Assembly: GCA_902518185.1 (NCBI GenBank) | Contig: CABYFG010000003.1 | Span: forward strand, 1-64,000 | DNA from: an uncultured Pelagibacteraceae bacterium | Lineage (GTDB): Bacteria > Pseudomonadota > Alphaproteobacteria > Pelagibacterales > Pelagibacteraceae | Direction: 5' to 3' | DNA: 64,000 nucleotides | Part shown: positions 38,923-51,963 of the stretch, piece after piece | Layout of the letters: each line of letters opens with the position of its first letter | How positions within the stretch are numbered: position 1 is the first letter of the stretch | Position numbers and translations under genes: made by a program | Notes under the pieces: model-generated | What the model saw: the letters and a program-made list of their open reading frames with translations, nothing else | What the model was told of the DNA's origin: nothing | Database searches by the model: none

Positions 38923-39910
38923 TTTTTTAAATAAAAAACTTAAAATTAAAAAGATTAATCAAATTTATAAGCGATTTGAAAATACGTTAAATATAAATGA
39001 TAATTATATTGTTGCTGTATCAGGAGGACCTGACAGCATGGCATTAGCTTATTTATCAAAAATTTACTCTTTAAAAAAAAAACTTATTTCAAAATTTTTT
39101 GTTATAGATCATAAATTAAGGCTAAATTCGTCAAAAGAGGCGCAACTTGTAAAAAAAGTTTTGAAAAAAAATTTTATAAATGCAGAAATTCTAAAAATTC
39201 ATGGAAAAAAACCATTAAAAGGTATTCAATCATTTGCCAGAGATAAAAGATATAAATTATTATTTAAACAATGTGATAAATATTCAATTAATAATATTTT
39301 ACTTGGTCATCACTCAGGTGATTTAATAGAGAATTTTTTTATAAGATTAGCAAGAGGAAGTGGCTTAAAGGGTTTAATCTCTTTAGAAAAAACCAGCACG
39401 ATTGGAACAAAAAATTTAATAAGACCCTTATTCAATCAAAAAAAAGAGGATTTAATATTCATCTCAAGAAAAGTTTTTAATTTTTATATTGATGACCCGT
39501 CTAATGAGGACAAAACATTTTTAAGGATTAAAATAAGAAAATTTATAAAAGAGTTGAATAAAAACGGATTAGATGAACAAAAGCTTTTGCTGACATTAAA
39601 AAATCTAAGATTATCAGATAATGTAATAAATTTTTATGTAAAAAAGAATCTTGAAAAAAATACCTTTTTTATAAAAAAAGATAATAAACTAATATTAAAT
39701 CTAGATTTTTTTAGACAACCACACGAGATTATATTTAGATCTTTATCTGAGGCGGTTAAACTGGTTGGAAAAAAATACTATTTTGCGAGAGGCAGGAAAT
39801 TAGATAATGTTATTAATGATTTCTTCTATAAAAAATTCTTTAAAATTACACTTGGTGGCTGTATTATTGAGAAATTCAATCAAACTTTAGTAATCACAAA
39901 AGAACGTTAG
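38882..39910 (+). CDS. tilS: tRNA(Ile)-lysidine synthase (true start probably downstream of track start)
   Basis: YIVAVSGGPDSMALAYL PP-loop; VIDHKLRLNSSKEA; LLGHHSGDLIENFFIRLARGSGLKGL. Confidence 0.93.
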   Translation: MRLKNLSAKIKIPNFLNKKLKIKKINQIYKRFENTLNINDNYIVAVSGGPDSMALAYLSKIYSLKKKLISKFFVIDHKLRLNSSKEAQLVKKVLKKNFINAEILKIHGKKPLKGIQSFARDKRYKLLFKQCDKYSINNILLGHHSGDLIENFFIRLARGSGLKGLISLEKTSTIGTKNLIRPLFNQKKEDLIFISRKVFNFYIDDPSNEDKTFLRIKIRKFIKELNKNGLDEQKLLLTLKNLRLSDNVINFYVKKNLEKNTFFIKKDNKLILNLDFFRQPHEIIFRSLSEAVKLVGKKYYFARGRKLDNVINDFFYKKFFKITLGGCIIEKFNQTLVITKER

Positions 39911-39930
39911 ATTATTGCGACATAATCTAA
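39907..39930 (+). terminator. Hairpin at tilS stop codon (possible terminator or ftsH leader element)
   Basis: Perfect 9-bp inverted repeat TTAGATTAT-TGCGAC-ATAATCTAA followed by T-rich sequence. Confidence 0.4.
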
Positions 39931-39974
39931 TATTGTCTATTGTTTATTTTGAATTAATTCTTATTTTATAAGTT

Positions 39975-41876
39975 ATGAATTTTAAAAATTTAGCTATGTG
40001 GGCAATTATAGTTTTTTTAACTATAGGTCTATACAATATGTTCAAGAATCCACAATCCAACATCAGCGGAGGTAACAAAATCATATTTTCAGATTTTTTA
40101 ACATCTGTAGATAACGGAGAGGTTCTGAAGGTAGAAATCCAAGGAAACAATATTAAAGGAGTTTATTCTAATGGAAAAAACTTTACCACTTATTCACCTA
40201 ATGATCCAAACTTGATCGAAAAACTTTCTGAAAAAGGTGTCAGTATCTCAGCAGCTCCTATTGAAGAAAAAATGCCTTCATTGTTTGGTGTCTTACTTTC
40301 ATGGTTTCCGATGTTATTATTAATAGCAGTATGGATTTTCTTTATGAGACAGATGCAAGGTGGCAAAGGTGGAGCGATGGGCTTTGGAAGATCTAAAGCA
40401 AAAATGATGAATGAAATGAAAGGCAAAGTAACCTTTAATGATGTTGCAGGTGTTGAAGAGGCTAAGGAGGAAGTTGAAGAAATTGTTGAGTTTTTAAAAG
40501 ATCCAAAAAAATTTAGTAGGTTAGGTGGAAAAATACCTAGAGGAGCACTTCTTGTAGGTCCTCCAGGTACTGGAAAAACTTTATTAGCTAGAGCAATTGC
40601 TGGTGAAGCAGGCGTTCCTTTCTTTACTATCTCAGGATCAGATTTTGTAGAAATGTTTGTTGGTGTCGGAGCCTCAAGAGTGAGAGATATGTTTGATCAA
40701 GGAAAAAAAAATTCGCCTTGTATAATATTTATTGATGAAATTGATGCTGTTGGAAGAAGTCGAGGAGCAGGCTTAGGAGGTGGTAACGACGAAAGAGAAC
40801 AAACTCTAAATCAGCTTCTCGTTGAGATGGATGGCTTTGATACTAACGAAGGTGTCATTATAATCGCAGCAACAAATAGACCTGATGTTCTTGATCCTGC
40901 ATTATTAAGACCAGGGAGATTTGATAGACAAGTTGTAGTTTCTAATCCAGACATAATTGGAAGAGAAAAAATTTTAAAAGTTCATGTTAAAAAGATTAAG
41001 ATTGCTCCTGATGTAAATTTGAGAACTATTGCGAGAGGAACTCCCGGATTTTCAGGTGCCGATCTAGCCAATTTAGTAAATGAGTCTGCATTATTAGCGG
41101 CTAGAAAAAATAAAAGAATTGTTACTTTAAACGAATTTGAAGAAGCAAAGGATAAAGTAATGATGGGAGCTGAAAGACGATCAATGGTTATGACTGAAGA
41201 TGAGAAGAAATTGACAGCGTATCATGAAGGTGGTCATGCATTAGTTTCATTTAACATGCCTAGTTATGACCCAATACATAAAGCAACAATTATACCAAGA
41301 GGTCGAGCTTTAGGAATGGTAATGAATTTACCTGAGAGAGACAAACATGGTCATTCAATAAAATATTTGAAAGCAAGATTAGCAGTCTGTTTTGGTGGAA
41401 GAGTGGCAGAGGAAGTAATTTTTGGAAAAGATAATATTTCTACAGGTGCAGGTGGAGGAAATGGTTCAGATATAAATCAAGCAACTCAACTTGCAAGAGC
41501 CATGGTTACAAAATACGGGATGAGTGAAGAAATGGGCCCAGTTGAATATGGTGAAAATCAAGAAGAAGTTTTCTTAGGAAGATCTGTGACTCAAACACAA
41601 TCAGTTTCAGAGGAAGTGGCTCAAAAGATAGATAAAGAAATCAGAAAATTAGTTGATGAGGGATATAATAAAGCTAGGGAAATATTAACTGAAAAAATTG
41701 ATGATTTACATAAAATTGCAAAAGCTCTTATGACATATGAAACCTTAACAGGTGAAGAAATAGAAAATATAATTACTAAAAATATATACCCAGCTGATAA
41801 ACAAGATCTGAAAGTTGATGATGATAAGAGCTCTGCTTTAGGAGCCATGGGACTTAAACCTAAAATTGTTCATTAA
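39975..41876 (+). CDS. ftsH: ATP-dependent zinc metalloprotease FtsH
   Basis: [24 protein letters not shown], Walker [19 protein letters not shown] zinc motif. Confidence 0.98.
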   Translation: MNFKNLAMWAIIVFLTIGLYNMFKNPQSNISGGNKIIFSDFLTSVDNGEVLKVEIQGNNIKGVYSNGKNFTTYSPNDPNLIEKLSEKGVSISAAPIEEKMPSLFGVLLSWFPMLLLIAVWIFFMRQMQGGKGGAMGFGRSKAKMMNEMKGKVTFNDVAGVEEAKEEVEEIVEFLKDPKKFSRLGGKIPRGALLVGPPGTGKTLLARAIAGEAGVPFFTISGSDFVEMFVGVGASRVRDMFDQGKKNSPCIIFIDEIDAVGRSRGAGLGGGNDEREQTLNQLLVEMDGFDTNEGVIIIAATNRPDVLDPALLRPGRFDRQVVVSNPDIIGREKILKVHVKKIKIAPDVNLRTIARGTPGFSGADLANLVNESALLAARKNKRIVTLNEFEEAKDKVMMGAERRSMVMTEDEKKLTAYHEGGHALVSFNMPSYDPIHKATIIPRGRALGMVMNLPERDKHGHSIKYLKARLAVCFGGRVAEEVIFGKDNISTGAGGGNGSDINQATQLARAMVTKYGMSEEMGPVEYGENQEEVFLGRSVTQTQSVSEEVAQKIDKEIRKLVDEGYNKAREILTEKIDDLHKIAKALMTYETLTGEEIENIITKNIYPADKQDLKVDDDKSSALGAMGLKPKIVH

Positions 41877-41881
41877 TCTTA

Positions 41882-42937
41882 ATGTTAAGACATTACACAA
41901 GATTGTGTAATTTCTACTATGGAAATAGCTCAAAAAAATTAGTTAATAAAAATAAAACTATACCGCTTAACGGAATCAAAGAAATTTCATTTGATCAAAT
42001 AGAGATAATAACTAGAAATTCTAAAAAAAAGATATTTGTTAATCAAATAAAATATTTGCCTAAATTAATTAGGAGAAAAATTAATTCTGATTTAAGGAAA
42101 ATTAAATCAAAAAAAAAAAATTTTTCAAATTTAAATTTTAGTAAAATACCTAATATTATGGGTGTCTTAAACTTGACACCTGATAGTTTCTCAGATGGTG
42201 GGAAATTTAATTCAAAAAAAAAAGGAATTAATCATGCGATTGATTTAATTAATAGTGGTGCAAATTTGATTGATGTTGGTGGTGAGTCGACACGTCCAGG
42301 ATCAAAAGTAATTAAAGAAAATTTAGAATGGCAAAGAATTAATAAAATTTTAAAATCATTAATCAAAAAAAGAATACCGATTTCTTTAGATACTAGAAAG
42401 TCTCAAATAATGAGTAAAGGAATAAATTTAGGCGTCAAATTGATTAATGATGTTTCAGGACTAGAATTTGATGTTGAAACTTTAAATATATTAAAAAAAT
42501 ACAAAGTGCCATTTGTAATTCAGCATTCACAAGGAACTCCAGATAAAATGCAAAAAAACCCGAGGTATAAAAATGAATTACTAGACATATATGATTTTTT
42601 TGAAAAAAAAATAAAACTTTTAAGATCGAAGGGTATTAAACATGATAAAATTATTCTAGATCCTGGTATAGGTTTTGGAAAAAATTTGAAACATAATATG
42701 AGTTTGATACGCAATATTTCTGTTTTCCATTCTCTTGGTTTTCCTATACTTGTAGGCAGTTCAAGAAAAAGATTTATTAAGGAGTTATCTGGAAAAAATG
42801 ATAGTAAATTAAGAAATGGGGGAACAATTGCATCATCAATATATCTTATGATGCAAGGCGTCCAAATTTTAAGAATTCATGATGTTAATGAAACAATACA
42901 AGGCTTAAAGATCTTTAAGAATATAATAAATAATTAA
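41882..42937 (+). CDS. folP: Dihydropteroate synthase
   Basis: NIMGVLNLTPDSFSDGGKF, IDVGGESTRPGS, PILVGSSRKRFIKEL. Confidence 0.95.
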   Translation: MLRHYTRLCNFYYGNSSKKLVNKNKTIPLNGIKEISFDQIEIITRNSKKKIFVNQIKYLPKLIRRKINSDLRKIKSKKKNFSNLNFSKIPNIMGVLNLTPDSFSDGGKFNSKKKGINHAIDLINSGANLIDVGGESTRPGSKVIKENLEWQRINKILKSLIKKRIPISLDTRKSQIMSKGINLGVKLINDVSGLEFDVETLNILKKYKVPFVIQHSQGTPDKMQKNPRYKNELLDIYDFFEKKIKLLRSKGIKHDKIILDPGIGFGKNLKHNMSLIRNISVFHSLGFPILVGSSRKRFIKELSGKNDSKLRNGGTIASSIYLMMQGVQILRIHDVNETIQGLKIFKNIINN

Positions 42938-44268
42938 TGACAAAAAAATATTTTGGTACTGATGGTATTAGGGGGGCTATCAATAGTGATAATATTAATG
43001 GAGATATGTTTTTCAAATTTGGTTTAGCGAGCGGAACATATTTTAAATCTCAAAAAAAAAAGAGACAAACTGCAATAATAGCAAAAGATACAAGATTATC
43101 TGGATACACTTTAGAACCAGCACTTGTATCAGGATTGGCATCAGCAGGCATGCATGTATATACTCTAGGACCTTTACCCACAAATGGATTAGCGATGCTC
43201 ACAAAAGCTATGAGGGCAAATATGGGAATTATGATTACAGCTTCTCATAATCCTCATAATGACAATGGACTAAAACTATTTGGACCTGATGGCATGAAAC
43301 TATCAGATAAAATAGAAAAAAAAATTGAAAGTTTAATAGATAAAAAAATTATCAAAAATCTCTCAAAACCAGAGAAATTAGGTAGAGTAAAAAGATTAGA
43401 GACGGGCACAAATGATTACATCAAAATATTAAAAAAAAATTTTACTAAAAAATTTAATTTAAGAGGGCTTAGAATTGTAATTGATTGTGCAAATGGAGCA
43501 GGTTACAAAGCTGGACCAGAATTATTAAAATCATTAGGAGCTGAGGTGATTGCAATAGGAGTTAATCCTAATGGACTAAATATTAACAAAAATTGTGGGT
43601 CTACATTTCCTGAAAAGATAAAATCTGCAGTAAAAAAGTATAAGGCGCATATAGGTATTTCACTAGATGGTGATGCAGATAGGATAATTATGTGTGATGA
43701 AAAAAGTAATATTATAGATGGTGACCAAATTATTGCTGCATTAGCAACACGGTGGAAGAAAAAAAAAATGTTAAAAGGTGGAGTTGTTGGTACATTAATG
43801 TCCAATTATGGCCTTGAAAAGTATTTCAAAAAAAAAAGAATAAAATTTATACGTGCTAATGTTGGTGATAGATACGTAAAAGAGGTAATGCAAAAAAAAA
43901 AGTTTAATCTAGGTGGAGAACAATCAGGACATATTATTCTAGGTAAATTTGCAACTACAGGAGATGGTTTACTTGTAGCCCTAGAGTCTTTATTTGCTCT
44001 TAGAAAAGGAAAAAGAGCCAGTGAATTTTTTGAAAAATTTAAGAAAACGCCACAATTACTAAAAAATATTGAAGTGAAAAATAAAGATATAATCAATAAA
44101 CCAGAAGTTAAGAAATCTATTAGGTTAGCTTCAAAATTAATAAGAGGTAGTGGTAGAATTCTTGTAAGAAAATCGGGAACAGAGTCAAAAATAAGAATTA
44201 TGGGAGAAAGTGAAAATAAAAGACTCCTTGTAAAATGTGTTAATATTATTTTGAAAAAAATTAAATAA
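42937..44268 (+). CDS. glmM: Phosphoglucosamine mutase
   Basis: KKYFGTDGIRGAIN, GIMITASHNPHNDNGLKLFGPDG, GISLDGDADRIIMCDE, NLGGEQSGHIIL. Confidence 0.97.
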   Translation: MTKKYFGTDGIRGAINSDNINGDMFFKFGLASGTYFKSQKKKRQTAIIAKDTRLSGYTLEPALVSGLASAGMHVYTLGPLPTNGLAMLTKAMRANMGIMITASHNPHNDNGLKLFGPDGMKLSDKIEKKIESLIDKKIIKNLSKPEKLGRVKRLETGTNDYIKILKKNFTKKFNLRGLRIVIDCANGAGYKAGPELLKSLGAEVIAIGVNPNGLNINKNCGSTFPEKIKSAVKKYKAHIGISLDGDADRIIMCDEKSNIIDGDQIIAALATRWKKKKMLKGGVVGTLMSNYGLEKYFKKKRIKFIRANVGDRYVKEVMQKKKFNLGGEQSGHIILGKFATTGDGLLVALESLFALRKGKRASEFFEKFKKTPQLLKNIEVKNKDIINKPEVKKSIRLASKLIRGSGRILVRKSGTESKIRIMGESENKRLLVKCVNIILKKIK

Positions 44269-44269
44269 T

Positions 44270-47264
<2,995 letters not shown>

Positions 47265-47304
47265 AGTCAGTTTATCTAATTAATATTAAAAATTTTTCAA
47301 TGTT

Positions 47305-48285
47305 TTATTTACCTATATTTCTGAGTGTTTTTAGTATTTTTTCAAGTTCATTTGGTAAAATTGAATTAAAAATCATCTGCTTATTTTTTTTTGGATGTAT
47401 AAAGCCCAATGTTTTAGCGTGCAGAAATTGTCTGTTTAATTTTGTTAAAATTTTTTCTAATGATGGTTCAATATCTTTAAGTTTTTTAAACTTTTTTTTA
47501 TATTTATCATCGCCAACTATACTGTTACCTAAATAATTCATGTGAACTCTTATTTGATGAGTCCGGCCTGTTTCTAATTTACACTCTAATAAACTAAAAG
47601 TTGGAATATTTTTATTTTCAAAAATTTCTAAAGTTTTGTAATTTGTAATTGCTTTTTTTCCTTTACTGCTACTAACTTCCATCATTTGTCTATTTTTTGA
47701 GCTTCTTGTAATAAAGGTTTCTATTTTACCTTTAGACGGTCTAATCTTACCCCAGATTAATAATTGGTAAACTCTTTGGATTGTATGTTTATTAAACTGA
47801 TTAGAGAGGTGTTCGTGAGTTTGATTATTTTTTGCGATAACAATTAACCCAGATGTGTTTTTATCAATTCTATGTACTATTCCAGGTCTTAGTTCGCCTC
47901 CAATATTAGAAAAAGAATTTTTACTATAATTCATAAGTGCATTTACGATTGTATTATCAAAATTTCCTGCACCTGGATGCATTACAATTCCAGATGGTTT
48001 GTTTAAAACAATTAAATCTTTATCTTCAAATATTATATCTAAATTAAACTTGTAAGGTTTTAAGGAAGCTTTTTTTGGTTCTGGTACGACCAATTTTACT
48101 TCATCATTAAAAAAAATTTTTTTGGACGGATCAGTTATTACTTTATTATTTATTTTTAACTTTTTATCTAGAATAAGATTCTTTATTCTTGTTCGACTAA
48201 TAATATCCTCTCTCTTTTTAATGAAAATATCAACACGGAGATTATTTTCGGTCTTATCAACTGTTAAATTTATTTTTTTTTTCAT
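47305..48285 (-). CDS. rluD: 23S rRNA pseudouridine synthase, RluD family
   Basis: VLNKPSGIVMHPGAGN, PGIVHRIDKNTSGLIVIAKN, LETGRTHQIRVHMNYLG. Confidence 0.92.
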   Translation of the reverse strand: MKKKINLTVDKTENNLRVDIFIKKREDIISRTRIKNLILDKKLKINNKVITDPSKKIFFNDEVKLVVPEPKKASLKPYKFNLDIIFEDKDLIVLNKPSGIVMHPGAGNFDNTIVNALMNYSKNSFSNIGGELRPGIVHRIDKNTSGLIVIAKNNQTHEHLSNQFNKHTIQRVYQLLIWGKIRPSKGKIETFITRSSKNRQMMEVSSSKGKKAITNYKTLEIFENKNIPTFSLLECKLETGRTHQIRVHMNYLGNSIVGDDKYKKKFKKLKDIEPSLEKILTKLNRQFLHAKTLGFIHPKKNKQMIFNSILPNELEKILKTLRNIGK

Positions 48286-48308
48286 AAAATGATATATTAA
48301 TGTAATAT

Positions 48309-48385
48309 GCGCTTGTAGCTCAACTGGATAGAGCGCCTGACTTCGGATCAGGAGGTTCTGGGTTCGACTCCTAGCAGGCGCACCA
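48309..48385 (+). tRNA. tRNA-Arg (TCG), CCA encoded
   Basis: GCGCTTGTAGCTCAACTGGATAGAGCGCCTGACTTCGGATCAGGAGGTTCTGGGTTCGACTCCTAGCAGGCGCACCA; loop CTTCGGA gives anticodon TCG. Confidence 0.96.
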
Positions 48386-48386
48386 A

Positions 48387-49178
48387 TTATTCACCCATAT
48401 TTATTAATGTTCCTTTTATCCGTGCTCTTAAAAAAGAAAGATAAAATAGTCCTATTCCAAAAATTAAATAAACTAAATTTAATAAATAAGCTTGTTTTAT
48501 ATTTTCATAATTTACCATACCATTTATCAAAATATTTCTGGTTTCATCAAAAATGTAAACTAATGGTAAACCTTTTGCAATTATTTGGAAAAATTCAGGA
48601 AGAATTTCTATTGGGTAGTAGATACAGCCTAATGGAGCAAGTAAAAATAATGATGACCAGGCTATATTCTCAAAAGAGGGTCCAAATCTCATTAAACCTG
48701 AGCTCACTAATAAACCTAGTGTAATGCCAAACACGTATAAACTTAAAAATAATATAAATAGTGGAAAACCTAATTTTAAAATTGAAACTCCAAATAATGG
48801 AGATGTTAAAATAATTGCGGGCACTAGACCAATTAATGTCCTTATCAAAGCAGTGAAAATTAAAGATATAATTATCTCTTTAAGCTTCAAAGGCGCAATA
48901 AATAAATTCGTAAAATTTCTACTCCAGATTTCCTCTAAAAAAAGCATATTAAAACTTATGCTAGATCTAAAAAGGATGTCATAAAGTATTGCACATGTAA
49001 GAATTATTCCGAGTGTATTATTGTAATAATCACTATAAATTGAAAAAAATTTTGAGATAAAACCCCAAAGAATAATTTGTATTGTTGGCCAATATATTAA
49101 ATCCAAAACTCTTGGCAAAGAACTTTTGATCAGATAAAAATGTCTTAAATATAGACCATACATTTTATTTAGATTCAT
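48387..49178 (-). CDS. ABC-2 type transporter permease
   Basis: Six-TM pattern, RHFYLIKSSLPRVLDLIYWPTIQIILWGF, LAPLGCIYYPIEILPEFFQIIAKGLPLVY. Confidence 0.88.
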   Translation of the reverse strand: MNLNKMYGLYLRHFYLIKSSLPRVLDLIYWPTIQIILWGFISKFFSIYSDYYNNTLGIILTCAILYDILFRSSISFNMLFLEEIWSRNFTNLFIAPLKLKEIIISLIFTALIRTLIGLVPAIILTSPLFGVSILKLGFPLFILFLSLYVFGITLGLLVSSGLMRFGPSFENIAWSSLFLLAPLGCIYYPIEILPEFFQIIAKGLPLVYIFDETRNILINGMVNYENIKQAYLLNLVYLIFGIGLFYLSFLRARIKGTLINMGE

Positions 49179-49903
49179 ATTATATCTCTTGTAAGTTTTA
49201 AAAAAACTTCCTCCATATTTTTCCGTCCATGTTTTTTGATTAGTTCTACAGGGGTTCCTTGATCAATAATTGATCCTTTATTCATCATAAGAACTGAAGA
49301 ACATAATCTTTCAACTTCTGCCATGTTATGTGAAGCAAGAAGAATTGAAGTTCTTTTTTCTTTTTGGTATTCCTCTAAAAAACTCCTAACAAAATCTCCT
49401 GTTTCGGGATCTAGAGATGCGGTTGGTTCATCAAGAAGAAGAACTGATGGATCATTAATTATTGATTTAGCAAGACTGACCCTATTTTTTTGCCCAGAGG
49501 AAAGTTCTCCTGTCACTTTATTAATAAATTCATTAAGCCTTAATTTTTCACAAAGATAATCAATTTTAATTTGAAGTTCTTTTACATCATAAAGTCTTCC
49601 ATAAACCTCTAGATTTTGTTTTACGGTTAATTTTTTCGGTAACTCAATATATGGTGAAATAAAATTTAATTCGTTCAATAATTCAACTCTTCGCTTTTCA
49701 ATTTCAATACCATTTATTAGAACCTTTCCTTTAGTAGGCTTTAGCAAACCAAGAATCATGCCTATAGTTGTAGTTTTACCACATCCATTAGGTCCAAGAA
49801 TTCCAATGATTTCATTTTCATTTACTTTAAAAGAAATGTTTCGAACAGCCTCTTTTAAGTCGTAAGTTTTTGATAAATTGATTATTTCAAGAGGAATATT
49901 CAT
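49175..49903 (-). CDS. ABC transporter ATP-binding protein
   Basis: Walker A GILGPNGCGKTTTIG, signature LSSGQKNRVSLAKSI, Walker B VLLLDEPTASLDPE. Confidence 0.95.
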   Translation of the reverse strand: MNIPLEIINLSKTYDLKEAVRNISFKVNENEIIGILGPNGCGKTTTIGMILGLLKPTKGKVLINGIEIEKRRVELLNELNFISPYIELPKKLTVKQNLEVYGRLYDVKELQIKIDYLCEKLRLNEFINKVTGELSSGQKNRVSLAKSIINDPSVLLLDEPTASLDPETGDFVRSFLEEYQKEKRTSILLASHNMAEVERLCSSVLMMNKGSIIDQGTPVELIKKHGRKNMEEVFLKLTRDII

Positions 49904-50835
49904 TAAAATTTTGAAGCCCTTAACAATCTATCATTAATAGTTTTACCAAATCCTTTATTTGGAATTTTGTCAACAGCTATAGATTTATAATTATCTTTTT
50001 TTATTTTTCTTAAAATTGTGTAAAGATTTTTTACAGCTTCTTTTAAGTTTCCTTTTTTTGATAAAAAATAATAGTTCGCTTTTTTAATTTTATTTTTTTT
50101 AATCAATAAAAAAGCCTCATTTTTTTTTGTGCTTTTAACATTAAGCCTAATTGGAATTCCAGGTGAATAATGAATTCTTAACTGTCCAGGAGCCGAAACC
50201 TTGGAAGGATTTATATTTATTAAAATTTTTTTCTTTAATGTTTTTTGGATTATTCTTACTTCTAGGCCACCTAATCTTAAAATCTTTGGTTTTTTTCTGA
50301 GATCAATAATTGTAGACTCAACCCCAATCGATGATCTTCCTCCTTCAAGAATATACTTAATTTTTTTTCCAAAATCGTCTTTTACATCTGAAGAAGTTAC
50401 CGCACTTATTCTTGAGGAAATATTTGCACTAGGTGCTGCAATGGGGAATTTTAAATGTTTCAACAGATTTCTTGCAACAGGATGTTTTGGAAATCTCACA
50501 GCGAGAGTGCTTTTTTTATTAGTCGCAAATTTCGAAACTTTTGACGTTTTTTTTTGATTTAAAATAAATGTTATTGGACCAGGACAAAATCTTTTATATA
50601 ATTTGAGAAAATCATCATTAAAATCACAATCATTTTTTAATTTTTTTAGATCATAATAATGAATTATTAGAGGGTTATTCGCAGGTCTTTTTTTTAATCG
50701 AAATATTTTTTTACATGCTGTATCAGAATATGCATTCCCTGCAATTCCATAAACAGTTTCGGTAGGTATAGCAACACACTCTCTTTTATTTAAGAGATTC
50801 ATTGCTTTTTTAATATTTGCAAGATTTATTTTCAT
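49903..50835 (-). CDS. tsaC: L-threonylcarbamoyladenylate synthase (Sua5/YrdC)
   Basis: VAIPTETVYGIAGNAYSD, IFRLKKRPANNPLIIH, FPIAAPSANIS, APGQLRIHYSPG (Sua5 linker). Confidence 0.92.
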   Translation of the reverse strand: MKINLANIKKAMNLLNKRECVAIPTETVYGIAGNAYSDTACKKIFRLKKRPANNPLIIHYYDLKKLKNDCDFNDDFLKLYKRFCPGPITFILNQKKTSKVSKFATNKKSTLAVRFPKHPVARNLLKHLKFPIAAPSANISSRISAVTSSDVKDDFGKKIKYILEGGRSSIGVESTIIDLRKKPKILRLGGLEVRIIQKTLKKKILININPSKVSAPGQLRIHYSPGIPIRLNVKSTKKNEAFLLIKKNKIKKANYYFLSKKGNLKEAVKNLYTILRKIKKDNYKSIAVDKIPNKGFGKTINDRLLRASKF

Positions 50836-50855
50836 GTATTATTTGAGAGTATTAT

Positions 50856-51110
50856 ATGAAAGATAAAAATTTACCAAATAATTATAATTCATTATCTCTC
50901 GAGGAATTAACCACTGAGGCAAATAAGATGATTGAAGAATTAGAAAATCAAAAAGATTTAGGAAATTCTTTACACAAATATCAAAATTTAATTAAACTTA
51001 ATAATATAATTGAGAAAAAATTTCAAATGAACGTTAAAGAAATAAATGAAAAAACAAAAAAAACGATATCCAAAATTAATCAAAAAAATGATACAAAGAA
51101 AATTAAATAA
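50856..51110 (+). CDS. xseB: Exodeoxyribonuclease VII small subunit
   Basis: SLSLEELTTEANKMIEELENQKDLGNSLHKYQNLIKL; directly upstream of ispA-dxs. Confidence 0.82.
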   Translation: MKDKNLPNNYNSLSLEELTTEANKMIEELENQKDLGNSLHKYQNLIKLNNIIEKKFQMNVKEINEKTKKTISKINQKNDTKKIK

Positions 51111-51963
51111 AATTGCGAAAGATACAAATTTATTTTTAAAAAGATTTATTGCCAAACAAAAAAAATCAAATTTGATGTTTGCAATGAAATACGGTTTATT
51201 TTCTGGGGGAAAAAAAATAAGATCAAAAATTTTGATTGATATTGGATTTCTATTTAAGTCGGATTATAAAACACTCATCATTATTGGTGCTGCAGTTGAA
51301 TGTATTCATGCGTATTCATTAATACACGACGATTTACCTTGTATGGACGATGACTCTATAAGAAGGGGCAAAGCATCAGCACATATTAAATTTGGAGAGG
51401 CTACTGCAGTTTTAGCTGGGAATTCACTTTTAACAATGGCTTTTGAAATTTTAAGCCATAAAGACTTAAGAATTAGTGAAAAAACCAAGATTGATTTAAT
51501 TAACAAAATTTCTGAAAGCTCAGGTCATCTTGGAATAGCAGGAGGACAATATTTAGATTTAAATTATGAACGTAGGAAAATTTCCAAAAAAAAGATTGAA
51601 GAGATGGAAATAAAAAAAACTGGAAAACTTTTTAGTTTTTGTTGTGCAGCACCATTGATAATTAATAAAAAAAACAAGAATGACATTAAAAAATTTGAAA
51701 ATATTGGTGCTGACATAGGTTTATTATTTCAGGTCGCAGATGATTTGATTGATTATAAAGGGAGTTTGCTTTTTGCAGGAAAAAAAACTGGTAAGGATAA
51801 AAAAAAAGGAAAGGCAACTTTAATTGGTTTACTAGGATACAAAAATACTATCAAATATGCTAATAATTTAATTTTAAAAATAAATAATAAATTAAAAAAA
51901 TATGGATCTAAATCAAGAGATTTATCAGAAACATTAAATTATATTTTGAGTAGAAATAAATGA
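51088..51963 (+). CDS. ispA: Polyprenyl (farnesyl) diphosphate synthase
   Basis: [57 protein letters not shown]. Internal ATG at 51088 preferred over 51046. Confidence 0.94.
   Translation: MIQRKLNKIAKDTNLFLKRFIAKQKKSNLMFAMKYGLFSGGKKIRSKILIDIGFLFKSDYKTLIIIGAAVECIHAYSLIHDDLPCMDDDSIRRGKASAHIKFGEATAVLAGNSLLTMAFEILSHKDLRISEKTKIDLINKISESSGHLGIAGGQYLDLNYERRKISKKKIEEMEIKKTGKLFSFCCAAPLIINKKNKNDIKKFENIGADIGLLFQVADDLIDYKGSLLFAGKKTGKDKKKGKATLIGLLGYKNTIKYANNLILKINNKLKKYGSKSRDLSETLNYILSRNK

Noticed and set aside
50201-50557. 118-aa ORF antisense to tsaC
   Set aside because: Lies fully within conserved Sua5/YrdC coding sequence; no known family.
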